A stretch of DNA of 41,560 nucleotides from an uncultured Bacteroidales bacterium (GCA_900318265.1 ONKA01000019.1:25100-66659); one strand, 5' to 3'; shown: positions 7,794-16,788, counted from the stretch's first letter. A program made the numbers and translations. The notes: generated by a model from the letters alone, not told the origin.

Positions 7794-10340
7794 TTATTTT
7801 GAAATGACTAAAGGTTTAACCGCTATTCTGTTTTGAGATATGATTTTCACCCAGTACAAACCGCCTTCAAAGCCCGACAAATCGAGTTGCAAAGAATTAC
7901 CGTCAGCCTCTTTGCTGATCAAAACCTGTCCCAAGGCATTATAAACCATCACTATTTGTAATCCCTCTAATTCTATGGTAATAAGCCCGTTGGTGGGATT
8001 GGGATAGAGCTTGAAATCAAGCGCTTGGTTTTCGTTGGTCGAAGTCAGGTCTATTGCGACATAGTTCTGTTCGGGGTCGTTTAAAGTGGCGGCATAGTCC
8101 GACTCGCAAGTCTCGCCGTCATCGGCCAGATAGAAGGCCGTCAAGCGGTAATAGACATCCTCGTGGTCATCCTCCGCAAGGTTGTCACGGTATTCATAAT
8201 ACAGCTGGCTTTCTATGGCAGGAATTGTTGCCACTTGTTCATAATCCGTATTGTCGAACGAGCGATACAGGTTATATTGCTGCAAGATGTAGCCTTCCTT
8301 GTCGAGTGCCATGTCGCGTCCCGCTTGGTTGGTGACAAAAGCACGCAGCATCCAGGTGTAGTGCATATTGAAGGTATGCATGTCGGTCCAGGTCGTGCCG
8401 TCCAACGACACCCATCGGCCGTTGGCATCACCCATGTCTTGGCAAGCGGCAGCCGGTCTTGAAAGGCCTTGCTGCCCCACGACAATCCAAATCGGCTCGT
8501 TTTCAGGGATTTCGTATGCGGGGCTGATGATTTCCTCGTGCCAGTCTTGTGCGTTGGTCAAGGCCATGTTTTGCGAACGGACCAAGGTGCGCGGCGCTGT
8601 ATCGCCTCCCACATAGATCCAAAGCTGATAGGTGCCGGCCCCCACATCGTAGAGTGACACCTTCCTCAAGCTAGTTCCAATATATTCGGCCAAGTCCTCC
8701 GCTTCGAAACGGATGGCCCAAAAGATGCGTGGGTCGTTGTCGCCACCCAAGGAGCGCTTGAACTCGCCGTTGTCGAAATGTAGCCATTGGTTGATGGGCT
8801 CGGGGCGCTCGCCCCACGACACCAAAGCGCCATGATCCTCGTCGTCCTCGTAATAGCGTATGCCGTCCAGCTTCACTGGCGGATCGCAATAGGCAGGGAA
8901 AACCGCAACGGCGCATTGCTCGCACGACATGGAATAATAAGTGCCGTCCGTCGGGCCGTCATACACCAAACGCAGGCAGTATTCCACCTCGCCGTGCAGT
9001 TCTACGGTTTCGTCCAAGAATTCGTTCCCTGCGGTGAAATCAAGGAATTCGCCGTTGCGGTATAGTAGGGTACCCTCAAAGTCACCCTCCGGATATACCC
9101 AAGAAAGAAACAGGGCTTCTCCGTCCAACATCCAAGACAAGTTCGTTGGGCCTGCGAAATCCGTGCAAGGTCGATACACCCATTGACAGGTCTTCCACTC
9201 ACCGGTCTCTGACAGATATACAGGCCTCACTTGAGCCGTACAGGTGTCACCTGCTACCAGGCCACCAACCTCAAATTGGTATGAAGTGTTGGCGGTCTGT
9301 CCCACATTTTCTCCGTTTAAAACAATCTCAAAATATTGTAAATCACGGCTTTGTGATTCTTCTAAGGACCAAATTGCCCAGCCTGTGAAAGAGACATACA
9401 GGCTGTCGATGCCATTTGTGGCTTCGATCAACTCAATTTCGACTTGGGTCGGTTCAAAAATGGAGACCGCGGAATCCGAAACATAGTCCACAAAGCCGTC
9501 GAGATGCACCCTGAGGTCGTAGGCATCGCGATAGACGTCTGGCACCAACACATGTCCATCGGCATCCAACGTGGCCTGATAGGAATGGTTTTGAGACGAA
9601 AGCATCACTGTGGCTCCTGCTGGCGAAAGCCCCACATTGGTGGTGGCATCGAGGGTGAAGGTAGTGGTCATTGCCTTGTCCAGATATGCCGACCAAATGG
9701 TATCGGAATAGCCTCGGTTGCCTTCATAATAGCAGCTCACGCCCCATCGGTATTGTCCCCAAGGCAGGCTGCTCCAGTTCATGTCCATAAACACCGTGTC
9801 GGTCAGGTGCGAGGCCATCAGCACAGGTGTCTCCTCAAAGCGGCTACGGAACAGATCGTAGTATTGGAAGGAACGCGTCATCTTGGTGCTGTCCCCCTGG
9901 GGCAAGGAGTCGTTCATCGACCAACTGATGCGCACCAAGTCGTCAGTGAATAGTCTGGCTTCCACGTAACGCACGGGATGATAGATTTCATAAAGGGCAA
10001 AATAGAGCCCAAAGAAATACTCACCCTCCACGATTTCCAATGAATCCGTTTGGTATTCCGTTTGATAGCCTTCGGCCGAAGCCCAGACCCTATAAATGCC
10101 TGCGTTGATGCTGTCGGAAAAATAGCCAAGGGAATCGGTGGTAAGTTGATACATTACTGTGTCGCCAGCAATGTCAATGCCAGAGAAGGTCACTGTGGCG
10201 TTCTCAATCGGCGTCGAATAATCTTGCTCGTCCACTTCGCCATAAACCAGAACCTGCCCCATGGCCATCCGTGCCCCCATCAGCAACAAAGCGAGAACCG
10301 TCAAAAACCTCTTCATTTCTCTCATAGTCAGCCCTTTCAT
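7794..10340 (-). CDS. T9SS cargo protein with carboxypeptidase-regulatory-like and adhesin-like domains
   Basis: Secreted protein of 848 residues. Three in-frame starts precede the signal peptide (10340, 10325, 10316); the first overlaps the stop of the upstream gene as ATGA, which suggests translational coupling. Cleavage is expected after AMG before Gln. Residues about 30-115 resemble a carboxypeptidase regulatory-like fold (GEVDEQDYSTPIENATV ... GIYRVWASAEGY); a second copy-like segment begins near residue 230. Fibronectin-III-like strands follow, then a segment near residues 540-690 resembling the cleaved-adhesin/jelly-roll domains of gingipain-type proteins. The C-terminal 75 residues are a type A T9SS signal (LYPNPTNGLITIEL ... 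YNALGQVL ... GLYWVKI). No enzyme motif is evident; a surface adhesin or matrix component is the most reasonable inference. Confidence 0.83.
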   Translation of the reverse strand: MKGLTMREMKRFLTVLALLLMGARMAMGQVLVYGEVDEQDYSTPIENATVTFSGIDIAGDTVMYQLTTDSLGYFSDSINAGIYRVWASAEGYQTEYQTDSLEIVEGEYFFGLYFALYEIYHPVRYVEARLFTDDLVRISWSMNDSLPQGDSTKMTRSFQYYDLFRSRFEETPVLMASHLTDTVFMDMNWSSLPWGQYRWGVSCYYEGNRGYSDTIWSAYLDKAMTTTFTLDATTNVGLSPAGATVMLSSQNHSYQATLDADGHVLVPDVYRDAYDLRVHLDGFVDYVSDSAVSIFEPTQVEIELIEATNGIDSLYVSFTGWAIWSLEESQSRDLQYFEIVLNGENVGQTANTSYQFEVGGLVAGDTCTAQVRPVYLSETGEWKTCQWVYRPCTDFAGPTNLSWMLDGEALFLSWVYPEGDFEGTLLYRNGEFLDFTAGNEFLDETVELHGEVEYCLRLVYDGPTDGTYYSMSCEQCAVAVFPAYCDPPVKLDGIRYYEDDEDHGALVSWGERPEPINQWLHFDNGEFKRSLGGDNDPRIFWAIRFEAEDLAEYIGTSLRKVSLYDVGAGTYQLWIYVGGDTAPRTLVRSQNMALTNAQDWHEEIISPAYEIPENEPIWIVVGQQGLSRPAAACQDMGDANGRWVSLDGTTWTDMHTFNMHYTWMLRAFVTNQAGRDMALDKEGYILQQYNLYRSFDNTDYEQVATIPAIESQLYYEYRDNLAEDDHEDVYYRLTAFYLADDGETCESDYAATLNDPEQNYVAIDLTSTNENQALDFKLYPNPTNGLITIELEGLQIVMVYNALGQVLISKEADGNSLQLDLSGFEGGLYWVKIISQNRIAVKPLVISK

Positions 10341-13327
10341 CGTTTCATAAACTTCGCCATGATTGGACCAGTGCCGTCATTGACAAGAATGAAGTAAACA
10401 CCAGCCGGCAACTCACCAACCCTCATTGGCAATTCGCCCAACACGTTGGTATGGGTTGTGCTAGTCGGCATTACCGTCATGCCCAAGAGGTTCATCACTG
10501 TCACTTGGTAATCCGTGTTGCCCTTCAGTCCGTCGACAACCAGTTCCGTATCAACAGGATTGGGGTAAAGATTCAAATTGGAGGATGCATTCCCAATGCC
10601 AGGCCTTAGGCAAACCCTACCTTCGTTGCCGATAAAGAGATGCAAACCGCTTACCGAGGCCTGTTCTGGGGAGAGTGTTATTTCTTCGCACATCCCACGT
10701 CCATAGCGTGGCAAGTCGGCCATCACATAGTAAGTGCCGAAAGGCAGGTTGGTGAAATTGAAATGCCCGTCAGGACCCGTCAAAGCGAAGCCAAGGATGC
10801 GTTGCTTGCCAGCGTTGAGCAGCAATATGCCGACATTCGACAGACCATCTGAGCAATAGGTAACATCGTTGCCTTCGCGCAGCCACGGCTGGCAATAGAA
10901 ATCGCGGGCCTTGAACGGGTTCTCTGGATAGTCGAAAACGCCATTGATAACTCCCACTCCTGTGCGGAATCCTTGTGCCATCAGGGGTAAGTCGATGTCC
11001 ACGTCATAGACGTCGCCATCCACCTCGATTAGATTCGACTCGTTCCACTGTAGGTCTCCTAGGTAGTAGCAGCCACCAGCCTCCGCATCCAAAGTGTCGG
11101 GGAAGGCATAAAGGATATAGGTGTCGGGCAACAAGGCATCAAACTTGAAAAGGCCTTCGTCGTCAGAAACCGTACGGTAGAATCCTGAGACAAACGGGTT
11201 GTCGTCGCTCAATGCTGCAGCAAGCACTTGTGTATGAGGTCGCAACGTGCCCCCCGCCCAAGTCCTACCTTCAAGGGAATAGTCCTTGAAAAGGTCGAAA
11301 CGCACCACGTCGGACGCGTGGCCGCAGAACGACCAGGCTTCGAGTTCCAATTCCACATAACCTTGCTCTTTGTCGAACTCACCGGGATAATAGACTGCCT
11401 GCAAAGCCAACGAGTCTTCGAAACGACCATCGCCCAAAGAATGCCAACGCAGCGAGTCGTAGTTGATGGCCTCGGCTTGGTCGAGCAAGAGTGGGTGGTT
11501 CATGCTGCTGTAGCCATCTTCGCCGGCATACACGCTCAAAGCTTTGTATAATTCCAATTGCAAGGCGTCGCTTTTTGTCACGCCGTTGTTGGTCACGCGC
11601 AAGGTGAGTGTTACTTCTCCAGCATTGTAGTCTTCATCCGAAGGATAATAAACGGTGCGCAATGCAATCGAATCAGAGAATACGCCCGTACCCGAAGTCT
11701 GCCAAATGAAACTGCTGTATATGTATGGGATGTTGGCATCATTGATGGAATAGCCCGATTGCGAAGCACAGAGCGTGGCGTCGTGACCCGCGTAGGGATA
11801 GTAGTTGGCGAAGGCATAGGCGCTTTGTCCAGTTGAAGCGTACACATCGGGATTGAAAGCACGGTCGCAAGCCATAATGGCAACATTCTCAGCTTGTTGT
11901 GGTGTAAGGATGTAGGAATTGTCGGCGATGTTGTCAATGCGGTTGGTGAATTTGTAGTAGTTGAAGTTGCCGTAAAACAGCACATAATGGTCGACATCCT
12001 GCTCTTGGTTCTCTTCCCATGAGATCAGCCAACGGTTGTTCACCAACTGTTTTTTTACCATGAATGGCGGGGCGATAGGTGCAGTGGTGTCGCATTGGGA
12101 CAGGTAGTCCTCGTAGATGATTTCACCCAAGGATGGGGAGTCGTGCTTGTCGAGAATCACTGATTCAATGTCGGCCATGGTTTCCGCATCCCAGTAATTG
12201 CCTCGCATGTCGATGTCGTCGGTCGTGACGTTGGCAAAGAGGGTGGTGTTTTTCTTGTAGTGCAGGAAATTGTTGCCGTTCATGCGTGATTTGTCGGAGG
12301 GGAAACTCACGATTCTTTTCTTCGCCTCGCTGATGGTGTTGCCTTCAAATTGCAGCGATCCCGCTGCCAGCAAGTTGGAGATGGTCAACTCGTTTTCGAA
12401 GAAGGTGTTGTGTTCCACGACGAGATGGCAAACTTTCATCATTCTGATGGCCTCGTCGTTGCTCCAAAACACGTTGTTGCGGATGACGACTGAGTCCATG
12501 GCAGCCTTCAATCCGTACGAGGAATAGCCTGTTCCTCCCTCCGGCAGGTCCGACGAGATGAGGTTGTTCTCAATGTAGTTGGTAGCGTCCTTGTCGGAGA
12601 TGCCGCCCACCGTCTCAAAGTTGATGGCCGTGGCAGCCCCTTGGAAGCAGTTGTCCAAAATATGGTTGCGGTTGCACTTGAAGCCATATCCCACATTGGA
12701 GATTTCAAGGTTGATCTGTCCTTGGTCGAAGATGTTGTGTGAAAAAACGTTGTCTTCGCTGTCGGCGGTACGCGCTTTCAGTTCGATGCCCGACACGCAT
12801 TGGAAGAAGAAGCAGCTATCCACCAAGAAATGGTTGCAGTCGATGAGTTCGATGCCCTTGCCTGCATAGTAGTTGTTGAACGTGCAATGGCTGACAACCA
12901 CGTTGTTGCTCGTGGAAGCGTTCAAGGCAGTCAGGGCGCCCACGACTTCGACGTGGGAGATCCTCACCGTGTCTTCTTCAGCGATGTTTTTCAATTGAAT
13001 GCCGGCCCAGTCATGTGAAAACTCGTAGCAGAGCAAATAGATCGAGTCGTTTTGTTGTCCATCGAGCACGAGGTTGCCGTTGTCGACACGCAGATAGGCC
13101 GACTGTCCAAAATAGATCTTCACACCACCTTCCACGCGCAAGGTGCCTCCGTTTTGAACGGTCAGGGACTCATTCACCCAATACACTGAATCGCCGCTCA
13201 GCTTTGGCAACACCAGCAACGAGTCAATCTCGCCGTTGATCGGGACGTAATGTTGCGCCTCGACCCACAGACCCTGCGCCAAAAGGAGCAGGAGCAAGAG
13301 ATGCCTTATGTGCTTGAGCGGTTTCAT
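10337..13327 (-). CDS. T9SS cargo protein with right-handed beta-helix
   Basis: Secreted protein of 996 residues with signal peptide MKPLKHIRHLLLLLLLAQG and cleavage after VEA before Gln. Residues about 50-400 show the short irregular repeats of a parallel beta-helix (NNVVVSHCTFNNY, IRNNVFWSND, VVEHNTFFEN, FEGNTISEA), as in NosD/pectin-lyase-like folds. Then come Ig-like or PKD-like repeats (two related stretches containing SLGDGRFEDSLALQAVYYP and SGTGVFSDSIALRTVYYP), a Cna/SdrD-like region and a type A T9SS domain (NLYPNPVDTELVVDGL ... GVYFILVNDG). Beta-helix proteins of this type often bind or cleave polysaccharide, but no lyase residues were identified. It starts 3 bases after the STN-barrel gene and overlaps the next gene by 4 bases. 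Confidence 0.85.
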   Translation of the reverse strand: MKPLKHIRHLLLLLLLAQGLWVEAQHYVPINGEIDSLLVLPKLSGDSVYWVNESLTVQNGGTLRVEGGVKIYFGQSAYLRVDNGNLVLDGQQNDSIYLLCYEFSHDWAGIQLKNIAEEDTVRISHVEVVGALTALNASTSNNVVVSHCTFNNYYAGKGIELIDCNHFLVDSCFFFQCVSGIELKARTADSEDNVFSHNIFDQGQINLEISNVGYGFKCNRNHILDNCFQGAATAINFETVGGISDKDATNYIENNLISSDLPEGGTGYSSYGLKAAMDSVVIRNNVFWSNDEAIRMMKVCHLVVEHNTFFENELTISNLLAAGSLQFEGNTISEAKKRIVSFPSDKSRMNGNNFLHYKKNTTLFANVTTDDIDMRGNYWDAETMADIESVILDKHDSPSLGEIIYEDYLSQCDTTAPIAPPFMVKKQLVNNRWLISWEENQEQDVDHYVLFYGNFNYYKFTNRIDNIADNSYILTPQQAENVAIMACDRAFNPDVYASTGQSAYAFANYYPYAGHDATLCASQSGYSINDANIPYIYSSFIWQTSGTGVFSDSIALRTVYYPSDEDYNAGEVTLTLRVTNNGVTKSDALQLELYKALSVYAGEDGYSSMNHPLLLDQAEAINYDSLRWHSLGDGRFEDSLALQAVYYPGEFDKEQGYVELELEAWSFCGHASDVVRFDLFKDYSLEGRTWAGGTLRPHTQVLAAALSDDNPFVSGFYRTVSDDEGLFKFDALLPDTYILYAFPDTLDAEAGGCYYLGDLQWNESNLIEVDGDVYDVDIDLPLMAQGFRTGVGVINGVFDYPENPFKARDFYCQPWLREGNDVTYCSDGLSNVGILLLNAGKQRILGFALTGPDGHFNFTNLPFGTYYVMADLPRYGRGMCEEITLSPEQASVSGLHLFIGNEGRVCLRPGIGNASSNLNLYPNPVDTELVVDGLKGNTDYQVTVMNLLGMTVMPTSTTHTNVLGELPMRVGELPAGVYFILVNDGTGPIMAKFMKR

Positions 13328-13330
13328 GGT

Positions 13331-14635
13331 TTAGAAGTAATAGGTCAGACCCAAACGGAAGTCCCACATACGCATTCTCATGTCAAACGGGAAATCGGCG
13401 CGATACAACGATCCGTTGGTCACCCGGTAATGCACTTCGGGAACGAATTCGATGCGGTTGGCCACCTTCCAGGCAACACCCAAACCGCCATAATAGGAGA
13501 GTCGGGTGGGTTCCACCTGCTCTTTGGCGATGGGGGCATGGAAAGGCGACTCGGCCGCGTTGAGCGATCCAGCTTGACTTACAAGGAAGTCTACCGACGC
13601 ACCTGCCTTAACGAAAGCCCTGAAATGTTCCATCTTGACAAAGTCGAAGGATGCAAAGAGGCCGAGGGTCAGATAATCCAAACGGTTGACGTCGCGATAG
13701 GCGTAGTTGGTCGTGGTCAGCGGGATATAGGTCGAATCCAGGATGTATTGGTAGGTGGTGTCGCCAGCGGGGTGTACCACATAATAGGTGTCCAAGGTGT
13801 CGTTCACATAATAATCGCCTGAATAGAGGGTTTGCTCCAATAGGAAACGATAGCGCACCGAGCGGTAGCCGAGGCTCATTCCTACGCTGAGGCGGTTGTG
13901 CTTGTAGCCACCATCAAGGCCGATGCCGTAAGCTAAGCTCGGGGTCACGTCGACTGAGCCGTTTTCAGGCTTGGGCATCTCCATTTCATGCTTGAAATGT
14001 GCTGAGCTCAAAGTCACCGAAGGCGTGATGAACCAGCCATTGTTGCGGAACTTGGGCCATGGGAACTGCCAGCCTTGGTATTTCACTTCATACACCGTGT
14101 CGGTATGTGTCTCGTGCTTCACCTGTACAACAGTGTCGTATCGCATCACGGTACGGATAATCTTCAAGGTGTCGTAAATGTGTACGATGTTGTCCGTCTT
14201 GCTGACCACGGTGTCGCGTTTCGGTTTGACGACTTCCGTGCGTGGTTCGGCAGGAGGTGTCACCGTGGCTCCGGGGTCGTTGGCGAGTTGTTGGTTCTTC
14301 TTGATGACATATTGTTTCCCGATTCTCTTGAAGCCGTAGTCGGTGCCTTTCAGCAAGTCGGTCAGCACCTCCTCAACGGATTTGTAGGAACAGGAATAGC
14401 TCTCAATACGTATCTTGCTCAACTCTGCCTTGCTGAAGGCTACGTTCAGTTCATAATCGGCAAATAGTTTCTCCAGGGCTTTGTCCAAGGTGCACGACTC
14501 GACTGAAAAAGAGATCAGGGGGTTAAACGACTGGGCGAGGGAGCGTTGGGGGAGTGTTATGGCCAAAAACAGCAGGAGAAACAAGGGTAGCCGTCGCAGC
14601 CAGAGTATATTGAGATGAGGATTTTCCATTTCCAA
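13331..14635 (-). CDS. STN domain fused to outer-membrane beta-barrel
   Basis: Protein of 434 residues (start 14635, or 14629 at the second Met). A signal peptide of about 35 residues ends SLA before Gln. Residues about 36-115 form a secretin/TonB short N-terminal (STN) domain: FSVESCTLDKALEKLF, YELNVAFSK, and a closing GFKRIGKQYVIKK. In FecA-type receptors this domain contacts the FecR anti-sigma factor in the periplasm. Instead of a TonB plug and 22-strand barrel there is a charged Pro/Thr-rich linker (about 116-205) and then some 225 residues of alternating amphipathic strands ending in an aromatic residue (LGLTYYF), as in an 8- to 10-strand barrel. Position directly after sigma and FecR genes supports a role as signal input. 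This architecture is my reading of the sequence; the exact strand number is not determined. Confidence 0.82.
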   Translation of the reverse strand: MEMENPHLNILWLRRLPLFLLLFLAITLPQRSLAQSFNPLISFSVESCTLDKALEKLFADYELNVAFSKAELSKIRIESYSCSYKSVEEVLTDLLKGTDYGFKRIGKQYVIKKNQQLANDPGATVTPPAEPRTEVVKPKRDTVVSKTDNIVHIYDTLKIIRTVMRYDTVVQVKHETHTDTVYEVKYQGWQFPWPKFRNNGWFITPSVTLSSAHFKHEMEMPKPENGSVDVTPSLAYGIGLDGGYKHNRLSVGMSLGYRSVRYRFLLEQTLYSGDYYVNDTLDTYYVVHPAGDTTYQYILDSTYIPLTTTNYAYRDVNRLDYLTLGLFASFDFVKMEHFRAFVKAGASVDFLVSQAGSLNAAESPFHAPIAKEQVEPTRLSYYGGLGVAWKVANRIEFVPEVHYRVTNGSLYRADFPFDMRMRMWDFRLGLTYYF

Positions 14636-14670
14636 AACGATTCAAAATAGGCCGCTAAGATACGACAAAA

Positions 14671-14690
14671 AAATGAGAGTACTCTCATTT
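14671..14690. terminator. Perfect 20-bp palindrome followed by T-run on minus strand
   Basis: The bases form a perfect inverted repeat without spacer (AAATGAGAGT followed by its reverse complement). On the minus strand it continues into a run of seven T, so it could be an intrinsic terminator or attenuator between fecR and the STN-barrel gene. A palindrome with no loop also fits a protein-binding operator. Both readings are inference. Confidence 0.55.
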
Positions 14691-14724
14691 CCTTGAAAAA
14701 TTGGTTTTGGAAAGTGGATTTGGA

Positions 14725-15747
14725 TTAGCGGATGTGGTAGACCTCATCGGTCTTGGTGACCGTCACTTCCGATACCAAAGCGATGGTTTCGAGCACTTCG
14801 TCGATGGATTCGTCATCGGAGAAGCGGGCCGTGAGAGTCTTGGAGGCACATGACTCGCCGAGGTCGATTTCAACCTTGTAGATGTATTCCAAGGCTTCGA
14901 CGATCTTCGACAACTTCTCGTTGTTGAACACCAGCACATGCTCGGTGTGCAACTCGTCTTCCTTCACTTCGGAATAGGTCATCATCTTCAACTCGCTTTC
15001 GGTGACATTCCACACACCGCGCTCACCTGGGTTGACTTCCACCTGCGACAATATGTTGCCTTTTTCGTCAAAAGCGGTCATCTTCACCTTGCCCGTGTAG
15101 AGGTCAACGGTGTAACGCTCAGCGGTCTTGTCGGCGTTAAGCAGGAAACTGGTACCCAGCACTTCCACGTCCATGTTGTTGCAATGGAGCACGAAAGGAT
15201 GGGCTTCGTCTTTGGCGACATCGAAATAGGCGGTGCCTTCAAAGTCTACGGAACGCTCCGACTTGTTGAAATGCTTGGGATGGCTCAAGGAGCCTTCGCT
15301 GTTGAAGTTGACCAATGTCCCGTCGGGCAGCACGTATGAAGATTCGTTTTGGCCGTTGTAAGCGTAAATGACGGTTGAGTTGAAGGGATTGCGTACCAGG
15401 AAGCCTATGAACAAGGCGATGAGGAAGGCGGCGGCCACGCCGGAAACGTATTTGTAGTTGCGGCGGAGCCAAGGCATTTGTACCACCTTGGTCTCGGTCT
15501 CCTCGATGGCGTCAATCTTGGCGTTGACGGCATCGAGAGCGGCCTCCACATCGGCATCGTCAAGCTCGGGCATGGCGAAGTCGGTGAGGCTCCACACCTC
15601 ATACTGGTCCTTGAGCGACTTGAAATACAAACGATTCTCTTCCGACTCGGCTACCCACAAAAGCAGTTCATGGGCTTCCTCAGCCGAGCATTGCCCGTCT
15701 AAGTAGCTCATTATTAATGCTTCATATTTGTCGTTGACCGAGTACAT
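14725..15747 (-). CDS. FecR-family anti-sigma factor
   Basis: Inner-membrane anti-sigma factor of 340 residues. The start at 15747 (MYSVNDKYEALI) matches typical FecR N-termini; an in-frame ATG at 15813 would add 22 residues of poor FecR character. The cytoplasmic N-terminal region (about 1-95) carries the sigma-binding helices (YLDGQCSAEEAHELLLWVAES). One membrane helix follows at about residues 99-117. The periplasmic FecR domain (about 125-245) has YVLPDGTLVNFNSEG and the DVEVLGTSF motif; the last 70 residues are a DUF4974/STN-like lobe. It would hold the ECF factor encoded upstream and be triggered from the outer membrane, presumably by the STN-barrel protein encoded downstream. Confidence 0.93.
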   Translation of the reverse strand: MYSVNDKYEALIMSYLDGQCSAEEAHELLLWVAESEENRLYFKSLKDQYEVWSLTDFAMPELDDADVEAALDAVNAKIDAIEETETKVVQMPWLRRNYKYVSGVAAAFLIALFIGFLVRNPFNSTVIYAYNGQNESSYVLPDGTLVNFNSEGSLSHPKHFNKSERSVDFEGTAYFDVAKDEAHPFVLHCNNMDVEVLGTSFLLNADKTAERYTVDLYTGKVKMTAFDEKGNILSQVEVNPGERGVWNVTESELKMMTYSEVKEDELHTEHVLVFNNEKLSKIVEALEYIYKVEIDLGESCASKTLTARFSDDESIDEVLETIALVSEVTVTKTDEVYHIR

Positions 15748-15859
15748 TTTTTCGTCGTTTTTTCTCGTCGATTCACCTATATGACTAATAACTTTGGTTT
15801 TACCCTTAGTCAAAAATGAAAAAAATTGAAATTAATTTAATTAATGGATGATTACTAAA

Positions 15860-15888
15860 TGCGACCCTTTCATGGCTCGATGGTCGCA
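15860..15888. other. Intercistronic hairpin between sigma and fecR genes
   Basis: TGCGACC at 15860-15866 pairs with GGTCGCA at 15882-15888, leaving a 15-base loop. No T-run follows on the minus strand, so this is not a classical terminator. It lies in the 147-base gap between the two genes and could affect the ratio of sigma to anti-sigma; that is inference. Confidence 0.4.
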
Positions 15889-15894
15889 ATAGGG

Positions 15895-16437
15895 TTAGAG
15901 ATATTCTTTCAGCCCTTCTCTTAGTTGCTTGATGGCGGCACTCATGTGGGCTTCGACAGTCTTCTGCGACAAGCCCATCTTCTCAGCGATCTCGGTGTAT
16001 TTCAATCCGTCGAAACGGCTGGCCAAAAACACTTCGCGGCGTTTTTCGGGCATGGTGGCCAAGACCTTTTGGTAGGAGGCCTCCAAATTGTTCGACTGCA
16101 AGGTCTCCGAGGGGTCGGTGGCATCCGATTCATCGGTGTAGATCCGCTCGTTGACATCGGTGTGGGCACGCTCCTTATTAATAAAAGTGATGGCTGAGTT
16201 GCGCACTGAGCGCAGCATGTACGACTCGAACGAGGTGTTGAAAGTCAGCTTCTCACGACTGGTCCAAAGCTTTACGAAGAGGTCTTGTACGATCTCTGCC
16301 GCTTGGTCGCCGTCGCCAACAAACCGGATACAAAAACGAGTCAAAGGCTTGTAAAAGCGACGGAAAATCTGGTCGAACGACTCTTTGTCGCCGCCTTTCA
16401 TTTTGTCGATAAGAACCTTGAGCTCGTTTTCGTTCAT
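15895..16437 (-). CDS. ECF RNA polymerase sigma factor (FecI-like)
   Basis: Sigma-70 family factor of 180 residues with only regions 2 and 4. Region 2 covers about residues 20-95 (FRRFYKPLTRFCIRFV, then AAEIVQDLFVKLW, the core-binding and -10 helices). Region 4 covers about 125-178 (MPEKRREVFLASRFDGLKY, TEIAEKMGLSQKTVEAHM), a helix-turn-helix that reads the -35 element. This is the usual length for Bacteroidota FecI-like factors that pair with FecR. The gene is the first of the cluster reaching down to 7209. Its target promoters are not visible by eye; autoregulation or control of the downstream T9SS genes is plausible. Confidence 0.95.
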   Translation of the reverse strand: MNENELKVLIDKMKGGDKESFDQIFRRFYKPLTRFCIRFVGDGDQAAEIVQDLFVKLWTSREKLTFNTSFESYMLRSVRNSAITFINKERAHTDVNERIYTDESDATDPSETLQSNNLEASYQKVLATMPEKRREVFLASRFDGLKYTEIAEKMGLSQKTVEAHMSAAIKQLREGLKEYL

Positions 16438-16477
16438 TAATTAATAAAGGTATGGTTGCCTTGGGCAAAACTGGCGG

Positions 16478-16504
16478 CAAAGGTACGTATTTTTACGAGA
16501 CAAA
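16478..16504 (-). promoter_or_regulatory. Candidate promoter of the ECF sigma gene
   Basis: On the minus strand 16478-16485 reads TACCTTTG, matching the -7 consensus. A TTTG at 16501-16504 could be the -33 box, but the spacer is only 15 bases, shorter than the usual 18-21. The leader to the ATG at 16437 would be about 34 bases. Confidence 0.5.
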
Positions 16505-16711
16505 CCACATTTTAGAGATAAAGATAGTTGGTTTTGGCTTCAAAAGCCATCCAATTTATGCCCAGGCGAAGACCGAAATCGGAGTATTAATGGTCGTAAG
16601 AAACCTATTAATGCAATTCTTGCAAAAGTGTAATTATCAGTTTTTCAATGATATAAATGGTGTTTTATGCCTTTTTGAAGAAAATTAATGCGAAAAATCG
16701 AAAAGAAAATC

Positions 16712-16740
16712 TTGACCGATTGAAAAAATGTGTATTTTTG
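16712..16740 (+). promoter_or_regulatory. Promoter of rplU-rpmA, TTG-N18-TATTTTTG
   Basis: TATTTTTG at 16733-16740 and TTG at 16712-16714 give a good Bacteroidota promoter 48 bases before the rplU start. Confidence 0.75.
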
Positions 16741-16788
16741 CAGTCCGAAAAAAATGAGAGTTAGTATCTAATTAAAAGATATCTAGAA

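Larger units (their letters stand above)
16438..16788. other. Divergent intergenic region between ECF sigma gene and rplU
   Basis: This is the only gap above 300 bases. It holds the two promoters listed separately, a small hairpin at 16535-16549 (TGGCTT/AAGCCA with a 3-base loop), and a direct repeat of ATTAATG about 25 bases apart near 16585-16615. A 78-codon open frame at 16452-16688 shows no signal, family or promoter in the right place and is not called a gene. No RNA gene was recognised. Confidence 0.6.

Noticed and set aside
13331-14635. Truncated TonB-dependent receptor
   Set aside because: After the STN domain there is no plug sequence, and the protein ends in a complete barrel with a terminal Phe, so it looks intact rather than broken.
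15748-15813. Longer FecR with start at 15813
   Set aside because: The extra 22 residues do not resemble FecR N-termini, while MYSVNDKYEALI at 15747 does.
16452-16688. Possible small gene of 78 codons between the sigma gene and rplU
   Set aside because: It overlaps the minus-strand sigma promoter, has no promoter of its own and no recognisable product.
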